DNA of 20,869 nucleotides, from the NCBI GenBank assembly GCA_025464925.1, contig JAODMS010000120.1, positions 1 to 20,869 on the forward strand. Reading direction: 5' to 3'. Both the position numbers and the translations under genes were made by a program. Below the pieces are notes generated by a model. It saw nothing but the letters and a program-made list of their open reading frames with translations. It did not search any database and had not been told where the DNA came from. This document shows positions 20,235-20,869 of the stretch, in pieces; within the stretch, counting starts at the first letter, position 1; every line of letters begins with the position of its first letter. Source of the stretch: Arthrobacter sp. GTDB taxonomy: Bacteria; Actinomycetota; Actinomycetes; Actinomycetales; Micrococcaceae.

Positions 20235-20869
20235 GGGGCTTCCGCCAGCGTGTCGCGCTGGATGGCGGCGAGCTGCTCGGTTCCCAGCAGCGCCAGGTCC
20301 AGCAGCTTGTTCAGCTCGTCGCGGTCGAAGGGGGCGCCCTCGGCGGTGCCCTGGACCTCAACGAATTTTCCGGATCCGGTGACCACGACGTTCATGTCGG
20401 TCTCGGCCCGGACATCCTCGACGTAGGGAAGGTCCAGCATCGGGATGCCGTCGATGATGCCGACGGAAACGGCGGCGATGGTGTCGATCAGGGGCTGGGC
20501 GTTGCGGGCAAGCATCTTGTTCTCACGGGCGAAGCGGATGGCCTCGGCCAGTGCGACGTAGGCGCCGGTGATGGCGGCGGTGCGGGTTCCGCCGTCGGCC
20601 TGCAGGACGTCGCAGTCGAGCACGATGGTGATCGCGCCCAGGGCCTTGGTGTCGATGATAGAGCGCAGTGAACGGCCGATCAGCCGGGAGATCTCGTGGG
20701 TCCGGCCGCCGATCCTGCCCTTGACGGACTCGCGGTCTGAACGGGTGTTGGTGGCACGGGGCAGCATGGCGTATTCGGCCGTCACCCAGCCCCGGCCTTC
20801 CCCCTTGAGCCAGCGCGGTACCCCGGCCGTCAGCGAAGCCGTGCACAGCACCCGGGTGTTGCCGAACTC
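20231..20869 (-). CDS. rph: Ribonuclease PH, C-terminal part (5' end outside window)
   Basis: The frame is open to the right edge, where [13 protein letters not shown] of the RNase PH fold is visible, so only about the first 25-35 residues are missing. The protein is a phosphate-dependent 3'-5' exoribonuclease that trims tRNA 3' ends. Signatures: [32 protein letters not shown] (phosphate/RNA-binding arginines), [23 protein letters not shown] with the catalytic Asp region, and a [18 protein letters not shown] stretch here reading [14 protein letters not shown]. Ends in TGA at 20231-20233, overlapping rdgB. In related genomes a metallo-beta-lactamase-fold gene or murI often lies upstream, so one may be expected just past the edge. 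Confidence 0.95.
   Translation of the reverse strand, partial: EFGNTRVLCTASLTAGVPRWLKGEGRGWVTAEYAMLPRATNTRSDRESVKGRIGGRTHEISRLIGRSLRSIIDTKALGAITIVLDCDVLQADGGTRTAAITGAYVALAEAIRFARENKMLARNAQPLIDTIAAVSVGIIDGIPMLDLPYVEDVRAETDMNVVVTGSGKFVEVQGTAEGAPFDRDELNKLLDLALLGTEQLAAIQRDTLAEAP

Noticed and set aside
1..20869. Mobile element, prophage, CRISPR array or tRNA gene
   Set aside because: No repeats with regular spacing, transposase or integrase motifs, target-site duplications or tRNA-like cloverleaf were seen. Composition is even across the window.

Overview
The window is GC-rich, densely coded DNA from an actinobacterium. Gene content and order fit a soil Micrococcaceae of the Arthrobacter/Pseudarthrobacter type: rph-rdgB with 4-bp overlaps beside a DedA gene, SbcDC, an IclR-controlled two-component aromatic monooxygenase, and many GTG starts. 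This placement is inferred from family knowledge and was not confirmed by a search. I see no rRNA, tRNA, CRISPR array, insertion sequence, integrase or phage gene. Both outermost genes are cut by the window edges.

Layout. (1) 2-409: C-terminus of an APC-type amino acid permease, followed by a highly structured spacer. (2) 546-4512, + strand: a 2-oxoacid dehydrogenase cluster. E1 alpha, E1 beta, a free-standing lipoyl domain and an alpha/beta hydrolase are packed with 8-bp overlaps or 4-bp gaps, followed by a phosphoribosyltransferase-like gene. No normal E2 acyltransferase is present. The lipoyl-plus-hydrolase pair sits where E2 should be, which is the most unusual arrangement in the window. 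(3) 4618-9052: an aromatic catabolic island on the - strand (flavin reductase, HpaB-type monooxygenase, MHS-family symporter), with a divergent IclR regulator. Twin GTTC-N7-GAAC boxes lie between reductase and regulator, and a TetR-like palindrome precedes the symporter. (4) 9162-10589: an MFS exporter-like gene with an odd overlapping upstream small ORF. (5) 10723-15002: sbcD-sbcC (4-bp overlap), a DNA end-processing nuclease. (6) 15075-16028: an aquaporin-family channel with an NPV motif and a hydrophobic selectivity filter, divergent from (7) an ADP-ribosylglycohydrolase (16293-17456). (8) 17540-18562: a DnaQ-type exonuclease fused to a BRCT domain, divergent from (9) a DedA membrane protein (18661-19443). 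(10) A 15-bp terminator hairpin, then rdgB and rph (partial) on the - strand.

Recurrent theme: five first-in-transcript genes without a usable Shine-Dalgarno (E1 alpha, sbcD, ADP-ribosylglycohydrolase, DnaQ-BRCT, DedA) each carry a TANNNT -10-like hexamer ending 6-7 nt before the start codon. This is the geometry of leaderless transcripts, which are common in actinobacteria. Genes inside operons and several others (E1 beta, hydrolase, PRTase, hpaB, iclR) have clear Shine-Dalgarno sequences instead.
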